A stretch of DNA of 64,000 nt from CBDESM01 sp965205165 (GCA_965205165.1 OZ242037.1:1426001-1490000), one strand, 5' to 3'. Shown: positions 40,861 to 57,669, counted from the stretch's first letter. The notes: generated by a model not told the origin, from the sequence alone. Program-made: numbers and translations.

Positions 40861-41840
40861 TGTCCGCCTTGGACGACGCAATCCGCCGCTCCGAAGTCAT
40901 AGCTGAGCGGATCGCCCGCCGGACCGACGAACGGCTCAGGAGCCTGATCGCCGAGTACGACGGGGGACTTTCATTCGAGCCGCTTGACAAGATAATGATC
41001 AGCGAAAGCGCGTGGGCGCGGGTTGCAGCCGCCGGCTACGCCCCTCAACTCGTCTTCGCCCACCCCGACATGCTGCAAGCGCTGCCGCGCTCGTCCGAGT
41101 ACTACCGCGGCCTGGCCCTGCTCCCCCGCAAGCGGGTCGCCGCCCTCGCCGTCCCCGTCGACCGATGGGAGTCCCCGCAGTCTTCGGCAGACATCAGCCC
41201 GGAGGCGGCCCTGCGCGTCGCTCGCCTCTACAACGCGGTGATCTCGTCCCTGATCGAGGGTGCCGCGAGCTGGACCTTGGAGAACGGCTACCGCAATATC
41301 GTCGCCAACATGGGCATTGGGCTGGACGGCACGATCCGCAACCTGATCGGCCAAGATGCCGAAGACTTGGTGAAGAGCAGGATTCTCGACTGGCTGAGCG
41401 TCCAAGACCTGATCGTCCAAGCGGCCCGCCGGGGATCCGAGTTCACGCTGCGGGGCGGCTGTGCGATGAGGTACGGCTCGGAGCCTGACATTGAGTTCCG
41501 GCGATCCACCGACGGCGCTGCACCCGTAGTTGCGACCATCGAGATCAAGGGCGGCACCGATCCTGCCGGCGCGCTCGAGCGATTGGGCGCGATCCAGAAG
41601 AGTTTCGAGCAGACGCCGCCCGGCTGCGTGAACATCCTCATCGCCGGAGTGATCACCGCCGAAATGGAAGATCGGCTGAATGCGCTGGGAATCACGAAGC
41701 GGTATCTGTTGTCCGATCTTGAGCGCGACGGCCCCGAGTGGCTCGAATTCTTGAACGAGCTGTTCCACCACACCGTGCGGATCACCGACATGCCGATCTC
41801 GGGCCCGACACGCGGGCAAGCGTCGGAATTCCGTCCCTGA
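40860..41840 (+). CDS. Restriction endonuclease, probably XcyI-like
   Basis: 326 residues. A PD-(D/E)xK nuclease core is visible: 'EPDIEF' about 215 residues in, then 'VATIEIKGG' (Asp, Glu, Lys). The layout, length and 'VFAHPDMLQALPRSSEYYRGLALL' segment recall the XcyI/Cfr9I family, which cuts CCCGGG, but I recall this family only by pattern and cannot align it here. Its position, overlapping the methyltransferase by one base, supports the restriction role. GC is slightly lower than in the flanking housekeeping genes, and the system may have been acquired. Confidence 0.75.
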   Translation: MSALDDAIRRSEVIAERIARRTDERLRSLIAEYDGGLSFEPLDKIMISESAWARVAAAGYAPQLVFAHPDMLQALPRSSEYYRGLALLPRKRVAALAVPVDRWESPQSSADISPEAALRVARLYNAVISSLIEGAASWTLENGYRNIVANMGIGLDGTIRNLIGQDAEDLVKSRILDWLSVQDLIVQAARRGSEFTLRGGCAMRYGSEPDIEFRRSTDGAAPVVATIEIKGGTDPAGALERLGAIQKSFEQTPPGCVNILIAGVITAEMEDRLNALGITKRYLLSDLERDGPEWLEFLNELFHHTVRITDMPISGPTRGQASEFRP

Positions 41841-41870
41841 TCCTCTGCTCCTTCGCGCCCGGTGGCGCGG

Positions 41871-42827
41871 TCAGGTGAAGAGGGCGCCTACGGAGTCGCC
41901 GCCGTTGATCCGCTCGATCGCTTTGGCCAGCAGGGGGGCGATCGTGACGGTTTCGATCGGCGGGCCGCCGGGGTCGCCGCAGTCGGACGGGTGCGGCAGG
42001 GTGTCGGTCACGCAGACGCTGCACAGTTCGCTTTTGGCGATGCGGGCGAGCGCGGGGTCGGAGAGCACGCCGTGGGTGGCGGCGCCGTAGATGCGGCCGG
42101 CGCCTTGGCCGCGCAGCATCGAGGCGACCTCGACCAGCGTGCCGGCCGTGTCGATCTCGTCGTCGATGATCAGCACGTCGCGGCCGTGCACGTCGCCGAT
42201 CAGCTGGAGCATCTCGGTTTGATCCTCGTTGCCGGTGCGGCGCTTTTCGACGATGGCGAGCGGCATGTCGAGCAGGTCGGCGGCGGCCCGGGCCCGCTTC
42301 GCGCCGCCGAGGTCGGGCGCGACGACGACGCCCTCGAAGCCTTGGCGCTGGAAGTGCTCGACCAGCAGGCGCTGGCCGGTCAGCTCGTCGGTCGGGATGC
42401 GGAAGAAGCCTTGGATCTGGCCGGCGTGCAGGTCCATCGTCAGCATGCGGTCGGCCCCGGCGGTCTGGATCAGGTCGGCGAAGAGGCGCGCCGTGATCGG
42501 CACCCGCGGCTGGTCCTTCTTGTCCGAGCGGCCGTAGGCGAAGTAGGGGGCGACGGCGGTGATCCGCGCGGCGGAGGCGCGGCGCGCGGCGTCGATCATG
42601 ATCAGCAGTTCGACCAAGTGGTGGTTCACCGGGTGCGCGCCCGGCTGGATGATGAAGACGTCGCGCTCGCGGATGTTCTGCAGCAGCTGGACGAAGCTGT
42701 TGCCGTTGGCGAACTCGAAGACGTTGGCCTCGCCGAGCTCGACGCCGAGCCGGTTGCAGACATCCCGGGCGAGGGCGGGGTGCGCATTGCCCGTGAAAAT
42801 CACGGGGGATCCGATGAACCGGCTCAC
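41871..42827 (-). CDS. prs: Ribose-phosphate pyrophosphokinase
   Basis: 318 residues. The enzyme makes PRPP from ribose 5-phosphate and ATP for nucleotide, His and Trp synthesis. Motifs seen are 'NVFEFANGNSFVQ', 'PYFAYGRSDKKDQPRVPITARLFADLI', 'TMDLHAGQIQGFF' and the PRPP loop 'VLIIDDEIDTAGTL'. The GTG at 42827 is the start, with GGAGG 7 bases upstream; in-frame codons further upstream run into the groES promoter. It is divergent from groES. Confidence 0.95.
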   Translation of the reverse strand: MSRFIGSPVIFTGNAHPALARDVCNRLGVELGEANVFEFANGNSFVQLLQNIRERDVFIIQPGAHPVNHHLVELLIMIDAARRASAARITAVAPYFAYGRSDKKDQPRVPITARLFADLIQTAGADRMLTMDLHAGQIQGFFRIPTDELTGQRLLVEHFQRQGFEGVVVAPDLGGAKRARAAADLLDMPLAIVEKRRTGNEDQTEMLQLIGDVHGRDVLIIDDEIDTAGTLVEVASMLRGQGAGRIYGAATHGVLSDPALARIAKSELCSVCVTDTLPHPSDCGDPGGPPIETVTIAPLLAKAIERINGGDSVGALFT

Positions 42828-42932
42828 ACTCGAGCCTCCGGAGTGGAGTTCTGGTGGACGCATGCTAGGCGCACCGCGACATGCGGCGGTGGAAACTGTG
42901 GAATAGCCGGGCGACGGCAGAGGCGGGGGTGA

Positions 42933-42961
42933 TTGCAGCTTGGCCGATCGTGTCATACGAT
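42933..42961 (+). promoter_or_regulatory. groESL promoter
   Basis: TTGCAG (42933-42938), 17 bases, TACGAT (42956-42961). The CIRCE element begins 5 bases after the -10, where it would cover the transcription start. Confidence 0.6.
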
Positions 42962-42965
42962 GCCG

Positions 42966-42992
42966 TTGGCACTCGCGCCGTTAGAGTGCCAA
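42966..42992 (+). promoter_or_regulatory. CIRCE operator (HrcA site)
   Basis: TTGGCACTC (42966-42974), a 9-base spacer, and GAGTGCCAA (42984-42992) form a perfect 9-9-9 inverted repeat. It differs from the classic TTAGCACTC at one base, compensated on the other arm. HrcA binding here would repress groES-groEL until heat stress. No hrcA gene is in the window. Confidence 0.92.
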
Positions 42993-43081
42993 CCGCAGCG
43001 CCGGAGCATTGGCGAGGGCGTGCGCGAACGAGGCAACCGGCGGGCTCTTCGCCCGCGCTCGGAACCGGAGAAGGACGAAGC

Positions 43082-43384
43082 ATGGCCGAGGGAACGAAGC
43101 TGGAACCGCTGAACGACCGGATCGTGATCACGCCGCTGCACCAGGAGCAGGTGCTGGCCAGCGGGATCGTGATCCCGGACTCGGCGAAGGAAAAGCCGCA
43201 GCAGGGCGAGGTCGTCGCGGTCGGCCCCGGCAGGCGCGACGACGACGGCGCGCGGGTGCCGATGGACGTCACGATCGGCGACCGCATCCTCTACAAGAAG
43301 TACACGGGCCAGGAGATCCAGATCGACAACACCGATCTGATCGTGCTCGAGGAGCGCGAGATCCTGGCCAAGGTGGTCGTCTAG
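43082..43384 (+). CDS. groES: Co-chaperonin GroES
   Basis: 100 residues, the heptameric lid of the GroEL chamber. 'LEPLNDRIVITPL' opens the fold, the mobile loop is 'QEQVLASGIVIPDSAKEKPQQGEVVAVGPG', and 'GDRILYKKYTGQEIQID' follows. The ATG at 43082 has an AAGGAC site upstream. It is the first gene of groES-groEL, under the CIRCE operator. Confidence 0.97.
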   Translation: MAEGTKLEPLNDRIVITPLHQEQVLASGIVIPDSAKEKPQQGEVVAVGPGRRDDDGARVPMDVTIGDRILYKKYTGQEIQIDNTDLIVLEEREILAKVVV

Positions 43385-43446
43385 CGGGAACGCCCGCGAT
43401 CGCGCCGCCCGCGCGCCGCGCGCGGCGGCCAGCCTAAGGAGCAGGC

Positions 43447-45075
43447 ATGTCCGCCAAGCAACTGGCCTTCGACATGGAGGCCCGCAAAGCGCTGCGCGAG
43501 GGGGTCGACGCCCTCGCCGACACGGTCAAGGTCACGCTCGGCCCGCGCGGCCGCAACGTGGTCCTGGACAAGAAGTTCGGCGCGCCGCTGATCATCAACG
43601 ACGGCGTCACCATCGCCCGCGAGATCGAGCTGGACGAGCCCTTCCGCAACATGGGCGCGCAGCTGGCCAAGGAAGTCTCGATCCGCACCAACGACGTGGC
43701 CGGCGACGGCACCACCACGGCGACGGTGCTGGCCCAGGCGATCGTCTCGGAGGGGCTGCGCAACGTCGCCGCCGGGGCCGACCCGATGGCGCTGAAGCGC
43801 GGCTTGGACGAGGGCCTGAGGGTCGTCGTCGACGAGCTCCGCGAGATGGCCAGCCCGGTCGAGAAGAAGGACGAGATCGAGGCGGTCGCGACGATCTCCG
43901 GCGACAACGAGGAGATCGGCGAGATCATCGCCGACGTGATGGAGAAGGTCGGCAAGGACGGGGTGATCACGGTCGAAGAGGGCCAGGGCATCCGCATGGA
44001 GACCGAGTTCACCGACGGGATGCAGCTGGACCGCGGCTACGTCTCGCCCTACTTCGTCTCCAACTCCGAGCGCATGGAGGCGTCGATCGACGATCCCTAC
44101 GTGCTGATCACGGACCGCAAGATCAGCTCCATCCAGGACATCGTGCCGCTGATGGAGAAGCTGATGCAGATCACGAAGAACCTCGTGATCATCGCGGACG
44201 ACGTGGACGGGGAGGCGCTGGCGACGCTGGTGGTGAACAAGCTGCGCGGCACGATCAACGTGCTGGCCGTGAAGGCGCCCGGCTTCGGCGACCGGCGCAA
44301 GCAGCAGCTGGAGGACATCGCCGTGCTGACCGGCGGCACGCTGATCACCGAAGAGCTGGGCCGCACGCTGGAGCAGACCCAGGTCGCCGACCTTGGCCGC
44401 GCCCGCCGCGTCGTCTCCAGCAAGGACGACACCACGATCGTCGAGGGCTCCGGCGCGGACGAGGCGATCCAGAGCCGGATCAAGGAGATCAAGGCGCAGA
44501 TCGACGTGACCGCGTCGGACTTCGACCGCGAGAAGCTGCAGGAACGAATGGCCAAGCTGGCCGGCGGCGTCGCGGTGATCAAGGTCGGCGCGCCAACCGA
44601 GGTCGAGCTGAAGGAGAAGAAGGCCAAGCTGGAAGACGCGCTCTCCGCGACCCGCGCCGCCGTCGAGGAAGGGATCGTCGTGGGCGGCGGCTGCGCGCTG
44701 CTGCGCTCGGACCGCGCGCTGGCCGCGATCGAGGACGACCAGAGCGGTGACGGGCGCACCGCGGTGCGGCTGCTGCGCACGGCGCTGGAAGCCCCGATCC
44801 GCCAGATCTCGCACAACGCCGGCCAAGAAGGCTCGGTCGTGATCGGCAAGATCCGGCGCGAGGAGTCGGACCAGTTCGGCTACGACGCGAAGCGCGACAA
44901 CTACGGCGACCTGATCGAGATGGGCATCGTCGACCCGGTCAAGGTCGTCCGCTCGGCGCTCGAGAACGCCGTCTCGATCGCCGGCATGGTGCTCACCACC
45001 GAGTCGCTCGTGGCGGAAATCCCGGAGCCGCCCATGGCCCCGGCAATGCCGCCCGACATGGGGATGGACTACTAG
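43447..45075 (+). CDS. groEL: Chaperonin GroEL
   Basis: 542 residues, normal length. It carries ATP-binding 'TLGPRGRNVVLDKKFGAP' and 'NDVAGDGTTTATVLAQAI', apical-domain 'DRGYVSPYFVSNSERM', the signature 'AAVEEGIVVGGGCALL', and 'KVVRSALENAVSIAGMVLTTE'. The tail ends P-D-M-G-M-D-Y in place of the usual Gly-Gly-Met repeats. AAGGAG lies 6 bases before the ATG. It is followed by a strong hairpin. Confidence 0.98.
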   Translation: MSAKQLAFDMEARKALREGVDALADTVKVTLGPRGRNVVLDKKFGAPLIINDGVTIAREIELDEPFRNMGAQLAKEVSIRTNDVAGDGTTTATVLAQAIVSEGLRNVAAGADPMALKRGLDEGLRVVVDELREMASPVEKKDEIEAVATISGDNEEIGEIIADVMEKVGKDGVITVEEGQGIRMETEFTDGMQLDRGYVSPYFVSNSERMEASIDDPYVLITDRKISSIQDIVPLMEKLMQITKNLVIIADDVDGEALATLVVNKLRGTINVLAVKAPGFGDRRKQQLEDIAVLTGGTLITEELGRTLEQTQVADLGRARRVVSSKDDTTIVEGSGADEAIQSRIKEIKAQIDVTASDFDREKLQERMAKLAGGVAVIKVGAPTEVELKEKKAKLEDALSATRAAVEEGIVVGGGCALLRSDRALAAIEDDQSGDGRTAVRLLRTALEAPIRQISHNAGQEGSVVIGKIRREESDQFGYDAKRDNYGDLIEMGIVDPVKVVRSALENAVSIAGMVLTTESLVAEIPEPPMAPAMPPDMGMDY

Positions 45076-45100
45076 CCCGCCCCGTTCCGCGAGGAACACG

Positions 45101-45136
45101 CGAAGAAGCCCGCTGCCGAAGCAGCGGGCTTCTTCG
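45101..45136 (+). terminator. groEL terminator hairpin
   Basis: A perfect 16-base-pair stem (45101-45116 with 45121-45136) around a CGAA loop, 25 bases after the groEL stop. No U-tract follows, as is common in very GC-rich genomes. Confidence 0.75.
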
Positions 45137-45182
45137 TGCGCGCGTGAATCTTCTTTCGCCCGAGCGCGTCCCGTTCTGAAAC

Positions 45183-45215
45183 CCGGAGCCCCGCGACTTG
45201 GTCGCGGGGCTCCGG
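45183..45215 (-). terminator. rpoC terminator hairpin
   Basis: A perfect 15-base-pair stem (45183-45197 with 45201-45215) with a 3-base loop, 24 bases past the rpoC stop. It is symmetrical and may act on both strands between the convergent groEL and rpoC genes. Confidence 0.7.
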
Positions 45216-45239
45216 TTCGGGTTCGCGCCGGGCGGGGGA

Positions 45240-53520
<8,281 letters not shown>

Positions 53521-53664
53521 GCGGCCAATCCTCTCAGCTGCTCCCCGGCCGGCGATCGCGCAGCCGCCCACGCGGGAGCGGCCGCCGCGAAATGGCGGCG
53601 CGACGCGGGACGGCGAAACACCGGGACGCCGGCGCGGGGATTTTGGGCATATGCGGCCGCTTGG

Positions 53665-53693
53665 AGCATACGCCCGCCGCCGCTCCGAGTCAA
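53665..53693 (-). promoter_or_regulatory. rpoBC promoter
   Basis: On the minus strand TTGACT (53693-53688), 17 bases, TATGCT (53670-53665). This close to consensus, it predicts a leader of about 140 bases before rpoB. Confidence 0.7.
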
Positions 53694-53737
53694 TGCGGCC
53701 GGCAGGGGGCGGCCGGGGAGGCTCGCGGAGGGGATGC

Positions 53738-53755
53738 TTACACGGTATCGTGTAA
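53738..53755 (+). promoter_or_regulatory. Perfect palindromic operator upstream of the XRE gene
   Basis: TTACACG-GTAT-CGTGTAA is a perfect 7-4-7 inverted repeat 28 bases before the XRE-family ATG. A -10-like TATCGT (53746-53751) lies inside it. Binding here by the XRE protein would block its own promoter. Confidence 0.75.
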
Positions 53756-53783
53756 ACCGAACGGGGAAACCGGAGGGGCGGAG

Positions 53784-54047
53784 ATGGACGACGGGGAAGC
53801 GCGCGGCGGGATGGACGGGCCGGAGCAGCCGGGCGCGGACGAGTGGGACGCCGAACGGGTGCGGCTGCTGCGCGAGCACCTCGGCCTGACCCAAGCGGAG
53901 CTGTCGGAGCTGCTCAACGCCCGCCAGCAGACGATCTCGGAATGGGAGCGCGGCCGCCACCGGCCCCGCGGCCCCTCCGCGCGGCTGCTCTCGCACGTCG
54001 CCGAGGACTCCGAGTTCGAGTACCGGACGGGCGATGAAGCCGGCTGA
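53784..54047 (+). CDS. XRE-family helix-turn-helix regulator
   Basis: 87 residues. An acidic N-terminal arm (1-22) precedes a single HTH domain (about 26-72): 'RVRLLREHLGLTQAELSELLNARQQTISEWERGRHRPRGPSARLL' (in part), with the usual Gln-Thr-Ile-Ser-Glu-Trp-Glu recognition helix. There is no sensor domain. The ATG at 53784 has GGAGGGGCGGAG upstream; in-frame codons before it run through the operator. It overlaps the DUF2851 gene by 14 bases. Autoregulation through the palindrome at 53738 is inferred. Confidence 0.85.
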   Translation: MDDGEARGGMDGPEQPGADEWDAERVRLLREHLGLTQAELSELLNARQQTISEWERGRHRPRGPSARLLSHVAEDSEFEYRTGDEAG

Positions 54048-55359
54048 GGCGGAGGGCCCGGCCGGGGGCGCGGACGCCGGGGCGGGCGAGCTCGAACTGC
54101 AGGCGCGCTGGGCGGCCGGCGATTGGGAGGGCCCTTGGCTCGAGGCCGCCGGCGGGCCGGCCCGGGTCGCCTTCGCGGGCACCTGGAACCGCGGCGCGGG
54201 GCCGGATTTCCGCGGCGCGATCCTGCTCGATCGCGAGGGCCGGGCGCGGCGCGGCGACGTCGAGCTGCACTGCCGGCCGTCCGGCTGGCGGGCGCACGGA
54301 CATGCCGGCGATCCGGCCTACGCGGACGTCGCGCTGCACGTGGTCGGCCGCGGCGGGCGCGGGTCCGGCGGCCCGCCGGTGGCGGTGCTGCCGGCGGCCG
54401 GTCCCGGAGAACCGCCGCGGCGCGAACCGGCGGGATGGAAAAAGCCGCCCTGCGCGCGGCCGGCCCGCGCGCCCGACCCGGCTGAGCTGGAGGCGCTGCT
54501 GGAACAGCTGGCGCTGCGGCGGCTGCGCGCGAAGACCGCGCTGCAGCGGCGCCGGATCGCCGAACTCGGCCCGGCCCGGGCCGGAGCGGCCGCGCTGGCC
54601 CGGGCGCTGGGCCAGCCGCGCAACGCCGATCTGCTCGAGCGGGCGCTGCTCGCCGCGGGCGACGGCCGCGCCTTGCCGGGCGCATCTGCGATCGAAACGG
54701 CGATCGGGGCGGAGTCAGCGCACGGCGGCTGGCGGCGCGGGCGAGGCGCGGCGGACCGGCCGGCGGGAGCGGCCGCGGCCCTGGCCGCGCTGCTGGGAAA
54801 ATGGCGGGAGGGCGCTGAGCGGCCGGAAGCAGTCGCGGCGCGGATCGCGCTCGGCGGCCGCGCCGGCGCCGGCGAGCTGCTGCTGCCCGGCCTGATCGGC
54901 CCGGCCCGCGCCGCCCGGATCGCGGGCGACTTCGCCGCCCCGTTCGCGCTGGCGGCGCTGGCCGCGGGCGCGCTCGATCCGGGCGGACTCGGCGGCGGCG
55001 AGCCGCCGGCGGCGCGGATCGCGCGGCTCTGGCTGGACGGGCCGGACGCGCGCCACCTGCGCACCCGGACTCTTCGCGGGCGGATCGAAGCGATGCTGCC
55101 GCCGGATTCGCGCGGCACCCGGGCTCGCTCGCAGGCGCTGCTCGAACTGGAGCGCGGCTGGTGCGCGCACGGCGCCTGCGCGATCTGCCCCGTGGCCGCG
55201 CTGGTCGGCCGCGGGCCCGGCCGCCCGGCATCCGCGCCGCTGGCCGAGTACGCGCGGCCGCGGCCGCCGGTGCCCAGCCCCAACCTCGGCCCCGATGCCG
55301 GCAGTATCGGCGCTCAGGCGGCAGCCGGGGAAAAAACCGCGGGGCCGGACGTGCCGTAG
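54034..55359 (+). CDS. DUF2851 family protein
   Basis: 441 residues. 'LQARWAAGDWEGPWL', 'AGTWNRGAGPDFRGAILL', 'GDVELHCRPSGWRAHGHAGDPAYADVALHVV' (in part) and the C-terminal 'GWCAHGACAICPV' Cys cluster are the marks of DUF2851, a family of unknown role found mainly in Bacteroidota and Chloroflexota. The N-terminal acidic and His residues suggest a PD-(D/E)xK-like nuclease fold, but that is inference. It overlaps the XRE gene start-to-stop by 14 bases and the convergent tsaD by 46 bases. The extreme GC content and Ala/Arg/Gly bias exceed the window average. Confidence 0.85.
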   Translation: MKPAEAEGPAGGADAGAGELELQARWAAGDWEGPWLEAAGGPARVAFAGTWNRGAGPDFRGAILLDREGRARRGDVELHCRPSGWRAHGHAGDPAYADVALHVVGRGGRGSGGPPVAVLPAAGPGEPPRREPAGWKKPPCARPARAPDPAELEALLEQLALRRLRAKTALQRRRIAELGPARAGAAALARALGQPRNADLLERALLAAGDGRALPGASAIETAIGAESAHGGWRRGRGAADRPAGAAAALAALLGKWREGAERPEAVAARIALGGRAGAGELLLPGLIGPARAARIAGDFAAPFALAALAAGALDPGGLGGGEPPAARIARLWLDGPDARHLRTRTLRGRIEAMLPPDSRGTRARSQALLELERGWCAHGACAICPVAALVGRGPGRPASAPLAEYARPRPPVPSPNLGPDAGSIGAQAAAGEKTAGPDVP

Positions 55360-56390
55360 ATGTCGAAGTCGAGCGCGGCGCCGGCGCCGGCCGCCAACCG
55401 CGCGTGCTGGTGCGCGGCCGCGCCGATCATGGCCGCGTTGTCCGTGCAGAGCGCGGGCGGCGGCACCCGCAGCGGCAGCCCGTACTCTCCGCAGCGCGAC
55501 CGCAGCGCCTCGCGCAGGGCCCCGTTGGCGGCCACCCCGCCGGCGATGATCACGCAGCGCGACCCGCGCTCCGCGGCCGCGTCGGCCGTTTTGCGGCTGA
55601 GCACGTCGACCACCGATTCCTGGAAGCGGCGCGCGGCCGCGGGCACGTCCAGCTCCCGCTCGCGCGAGCGGTTGAGCACCGCCGTCTTCAGCCCCGAGAA
55701 CGAAAAGTCCCACGTGCCCGGCAGCCAGGCGCGCGGGAACGGATCGGTCTCCGCCAGCGCGGCCGCCGTCGCCCCGCGCGCCGCCCGCTCGATCTCCGGA
55801 CCGCCGGGGAAGGGCAGCCCCAGCAACCGCCCCACCTTGTCGAAGGCCTCGCCGGCCGCGTCGTCCAGCGTCTGGCCGATCCGCTCCACCCCGGGCGCGC
55901 CGCCGGGATCGGCCGGCGGCTGCATGTCGAACAGCTCCGTGTGGCCGCCGGAGACGACCAGGGCCATGGCCGGGAAGGGCGGCGGCGCGTCGTCCCACTC
56001 GGCCCGGGCCGGGCGCAGCCAGTTGGCGTAGATGTGGCCCTCGATGTGGTGGACCGGGATCAGCGGCAGCCCGCGCGACCAGGCCAGCGCCTTGGCCGCG
56101 TTGGCCCCGACCAGCAGCGAGCCGCCCAGCCCCGGCCCCTGCGTGACCGCGATCGCGTCGATCCCCTCCCAGCCCGTTCCGGCCCGCTCCAGCGCCGCCT
56201 CGACCACCGGCGCCAGGTTGCGCAGGTGCTCGCGCCCCGCCACCTCGGGCACCACCCCGCCGGTGCGGGCGTGGATCTCGACCTGCGAGGCGACCACGTT
56301 GGAGAGGATCTCGACCCCGTCCCCGATCACGGCCGCGCCGAACTCGTCGCAGGAGGACTCGATCGCCAAGATCCGCGAAATCGCGCTCAT
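55314..56390 (-). CDS. tsaD: tRNA threonylcarbamoyladenosine synthase subunit TsaD
   Basis: 358 residues. With TsaB and TsaE it transfers threonylcarbamoyl to A37 of ANN-decoding tRNAs. 'LAIESSCDEFGAAVI' begins the ASKHA fold; the metal ligands are in 'PVHHIEGHIYANW'; 'LVVSGGHTEL', 'IGQTLDDAAGEAFDKVGRLLGL', 'GGVAANGALREAL' and 'CTDNAAMIG' are all present. The ATG at 56390 overlaps the stop of the gene upstream (ATGA). No tsaB or tsaE is in the window. Confidence 0.97.
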   Translation of the reverse strand: MSAISRILAIESSCDEFGAAVIGDGVEILSNVVASQVEIHARTGGVVPEVAGREHLRNLAPVVEAALERAGTGWEGIDAIAVTQGPGLGGSLLVGANAAKALAWSRGLPLIPVHHIEGHIYANWLRPARAEWDDAPPPFPAMALVVSGGHTELFDMQPPADPGGAPGVERIGQTLDDAAGEAFDKVGRLLGLPFPGGPEIERAARGATAAALAETDPFPRAWLPGTWDFSFSGLKTAVLNRSRERELDVPAAARRFQESVVDVLSRKTADAAAERGSRCVIIAGGVAANGALREALRSRCGEYGLPLRVPPPALCTDNAAMIGAAAHQHARLAAGAGAALDFDIYGTSGPAVFSPAAA

Positions 56391-57181
56391 TCTCCGCCTC
56401 CTTGAGCCGCGCCGGCCGGCCGCTCGAAGGGATCGGCCGCGGCCGCGCCGCGGTAGGCCGGCTGCCCGGCCCGCTGGTCGAGATCGATCATCAGGGCCGC
56501 CGACTCCTTCAGGCGGAGCAGGCCCTGGTAGAGGTGCTGCAGCACCTGCTCGCCGCCCAGCCGCGAGACCGCGGCGCGGCCGGCCGGGTCGAGCAGGCCG
56601 GCCGCGTTGCTGGCCAGCAGCAGCGCCCAGCCGCCCTCGCCGCCGCCCTGCACGAACTGCATGCGCAGCGGCGCCGCCCCGCCCACCGGCGCGGCGATCG
56701 GATCCTCGCCGCCGTGCCCGCGCAGGCTGAGCGGGCGCCGGCCGTCCGCGCCCGGGCGGCCCGCGATCAGCGCCAGCGAGGGCCCGGCCTGGCCCAAGAT
56801 CGGCGGCTCGCCCTCGCGGATCAGCAGGCAGGAGAGCCCGTAGGCCGCCTGCGCGCCGGGCAGCTGGGCGCGGTTCCACTCGCGCAGCTCGGCGTGGCGC
56901 GACGCCACCGCCGCCTGCAGCGCCCCGGTCAGCGAGCGACCGGACGGCTCGAACTGCTCCGCCGCCCGCCGCACCATCGCCTCCAGGAACGGCTCCGCCC
57001 CGGCCCCCAGCGGCTCGGCCAGCAGGAAGGCCCGCACCGCCCGCCCGCGCGCGTCGACCCGCTCCACCATCGCCGCCTCCGGCGCGTCCCCCGCCAGCCG
57101 CCCCTCCGACACCCGCACCCGCGCCGTCCACGGCATCCCCGCCGCGCCCGCCGCGCCGCCGTCGTTCGCCGCTTCCGCCAT
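56387..57181 (-). CDS. PP2C-like protein, catalytic residues not evident
   Basis: 264 residues. The layout recalls a PP2C/SpoIIE phosphatase: 'ARGRAVRAFLLAEPLGAGAEPFLEAMVRR', then 'AQAAYGLSCLLIREGEPPILGQAGPSLALIAGRPG', then 'GWALLLASNAAGLLD'. The usual metal-binding Asp residues (the D-G-x-G motifs) are not seen, so it may be a non-catalytic relative. It precedes tsaD with a 4-base ATGA overlap, so the two are co-expressed. The start ATG at 57181 has TACGAT 7 bases upstream and no ribosome site. Confidence 0.6.
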   Translation of the reverse strand: MAEAANDGGAAGAAGMPWTARVRVSEGRLAGDAPEAAMVERVDARGRAVRAFLLAEPLGAGAEPFLEAMVRRAAEQFEPSGRSLTGALQAAVASRHAELREWNRAQLPGAQAAYGLSCLLIREGEPPILGQAGPSLALIAGRPGADGRRPLSLRGHGGEDPIAAPVGGAAPLRMQFVQGGGEGGWALLLASNAAGLLDPAGRAAVSRLGGEQVLQHLYQGLLRLKESAALMIDLDQRAGQPAYRGAAAADPFERPAGAAQGGGE

Positions 57182-57194
57182 CGCCCGTATCGTA
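57182..57194 (-). promoter_or_regulatory. Leaderless promoter of the PP2C-like gene and tsaD
   Basis: On the minus strand TACGAT (57194-57189), 7 bases, ATG at 57181. On the opposite strand TATACC at 57228-57233 may drive the divergent gene at 57253. Confidence 0.4.
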
Positions 57195-57252
57195 CTCCCG
57201 CGCCCGATCGGCCGGACCGGGCCGTCGTATACCCTCGCAGTCGGGAGGGCCC

Positions 57253-57660
57253 ATGGCCGACGCCGCCCGGATCGACCTCCGCGCACGGCTCGCCGACGAA
57301 ATCGCCGCCGACGCGGCCGAGCGCGTCGAGGCGCTGCTGCGCGAAGCCGCCGCCGAACTGCGCCCCTTCCCGCCGTTCCCGGGCGCGTTCTTCACCGTCG
57401 GCATCGAGGTCGAACCGGACGGAGTGCGCGATCGCGGCATCGGCTGCGTCGTCGTGACCGAGGACGGCAACCTGCGCGAGCTGCGCATCTCCTTCGACGA
57501 CGAAGGCCCGGCCGCGCAGCTGGGCGCGACCGACCCCGTCTCGATGCGCGACGAAACGCTGGCCGAGCTCGATGCGATCCACCCGCGCGACCGGCTCGCG
57601 CTCGCCCTCAACGGCCTCGACGCCGTCAGCGAACATCTCCGCGCCGCCGGCGCCGACTAG
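57253..57660 (+). CDS. Hypothetical protein, 135 aa
   Basis: A small acidic alpha/beta protein, with a helical N-terminus rich in Ala and Arg and a central beta part 'FFTVGIEVEPDG' ... 'GCVVVTEDGNLRELRISFDDEG'. No known motif or membrane segment is seen. GGGAGGG before the ATG at 57253 and a tight 9-base gap to the next gene suggest a two-gene unit with the TPR protein. The family is not recognised. Confidence 0.65.
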   Translation: MADAARIDLRARLADEIAADAAERVEALLREAAAELRPFPPFPGAFFTVGIEVEPDGVRDRGIGCVVVTEDGNLRELRISFDDEGPAAQLGATDPVSMRDETLAELDAIHPRDRLALALNGLDAVSEHLRAAGAD

Positions 57661-57669
57661 GAGCACCGA

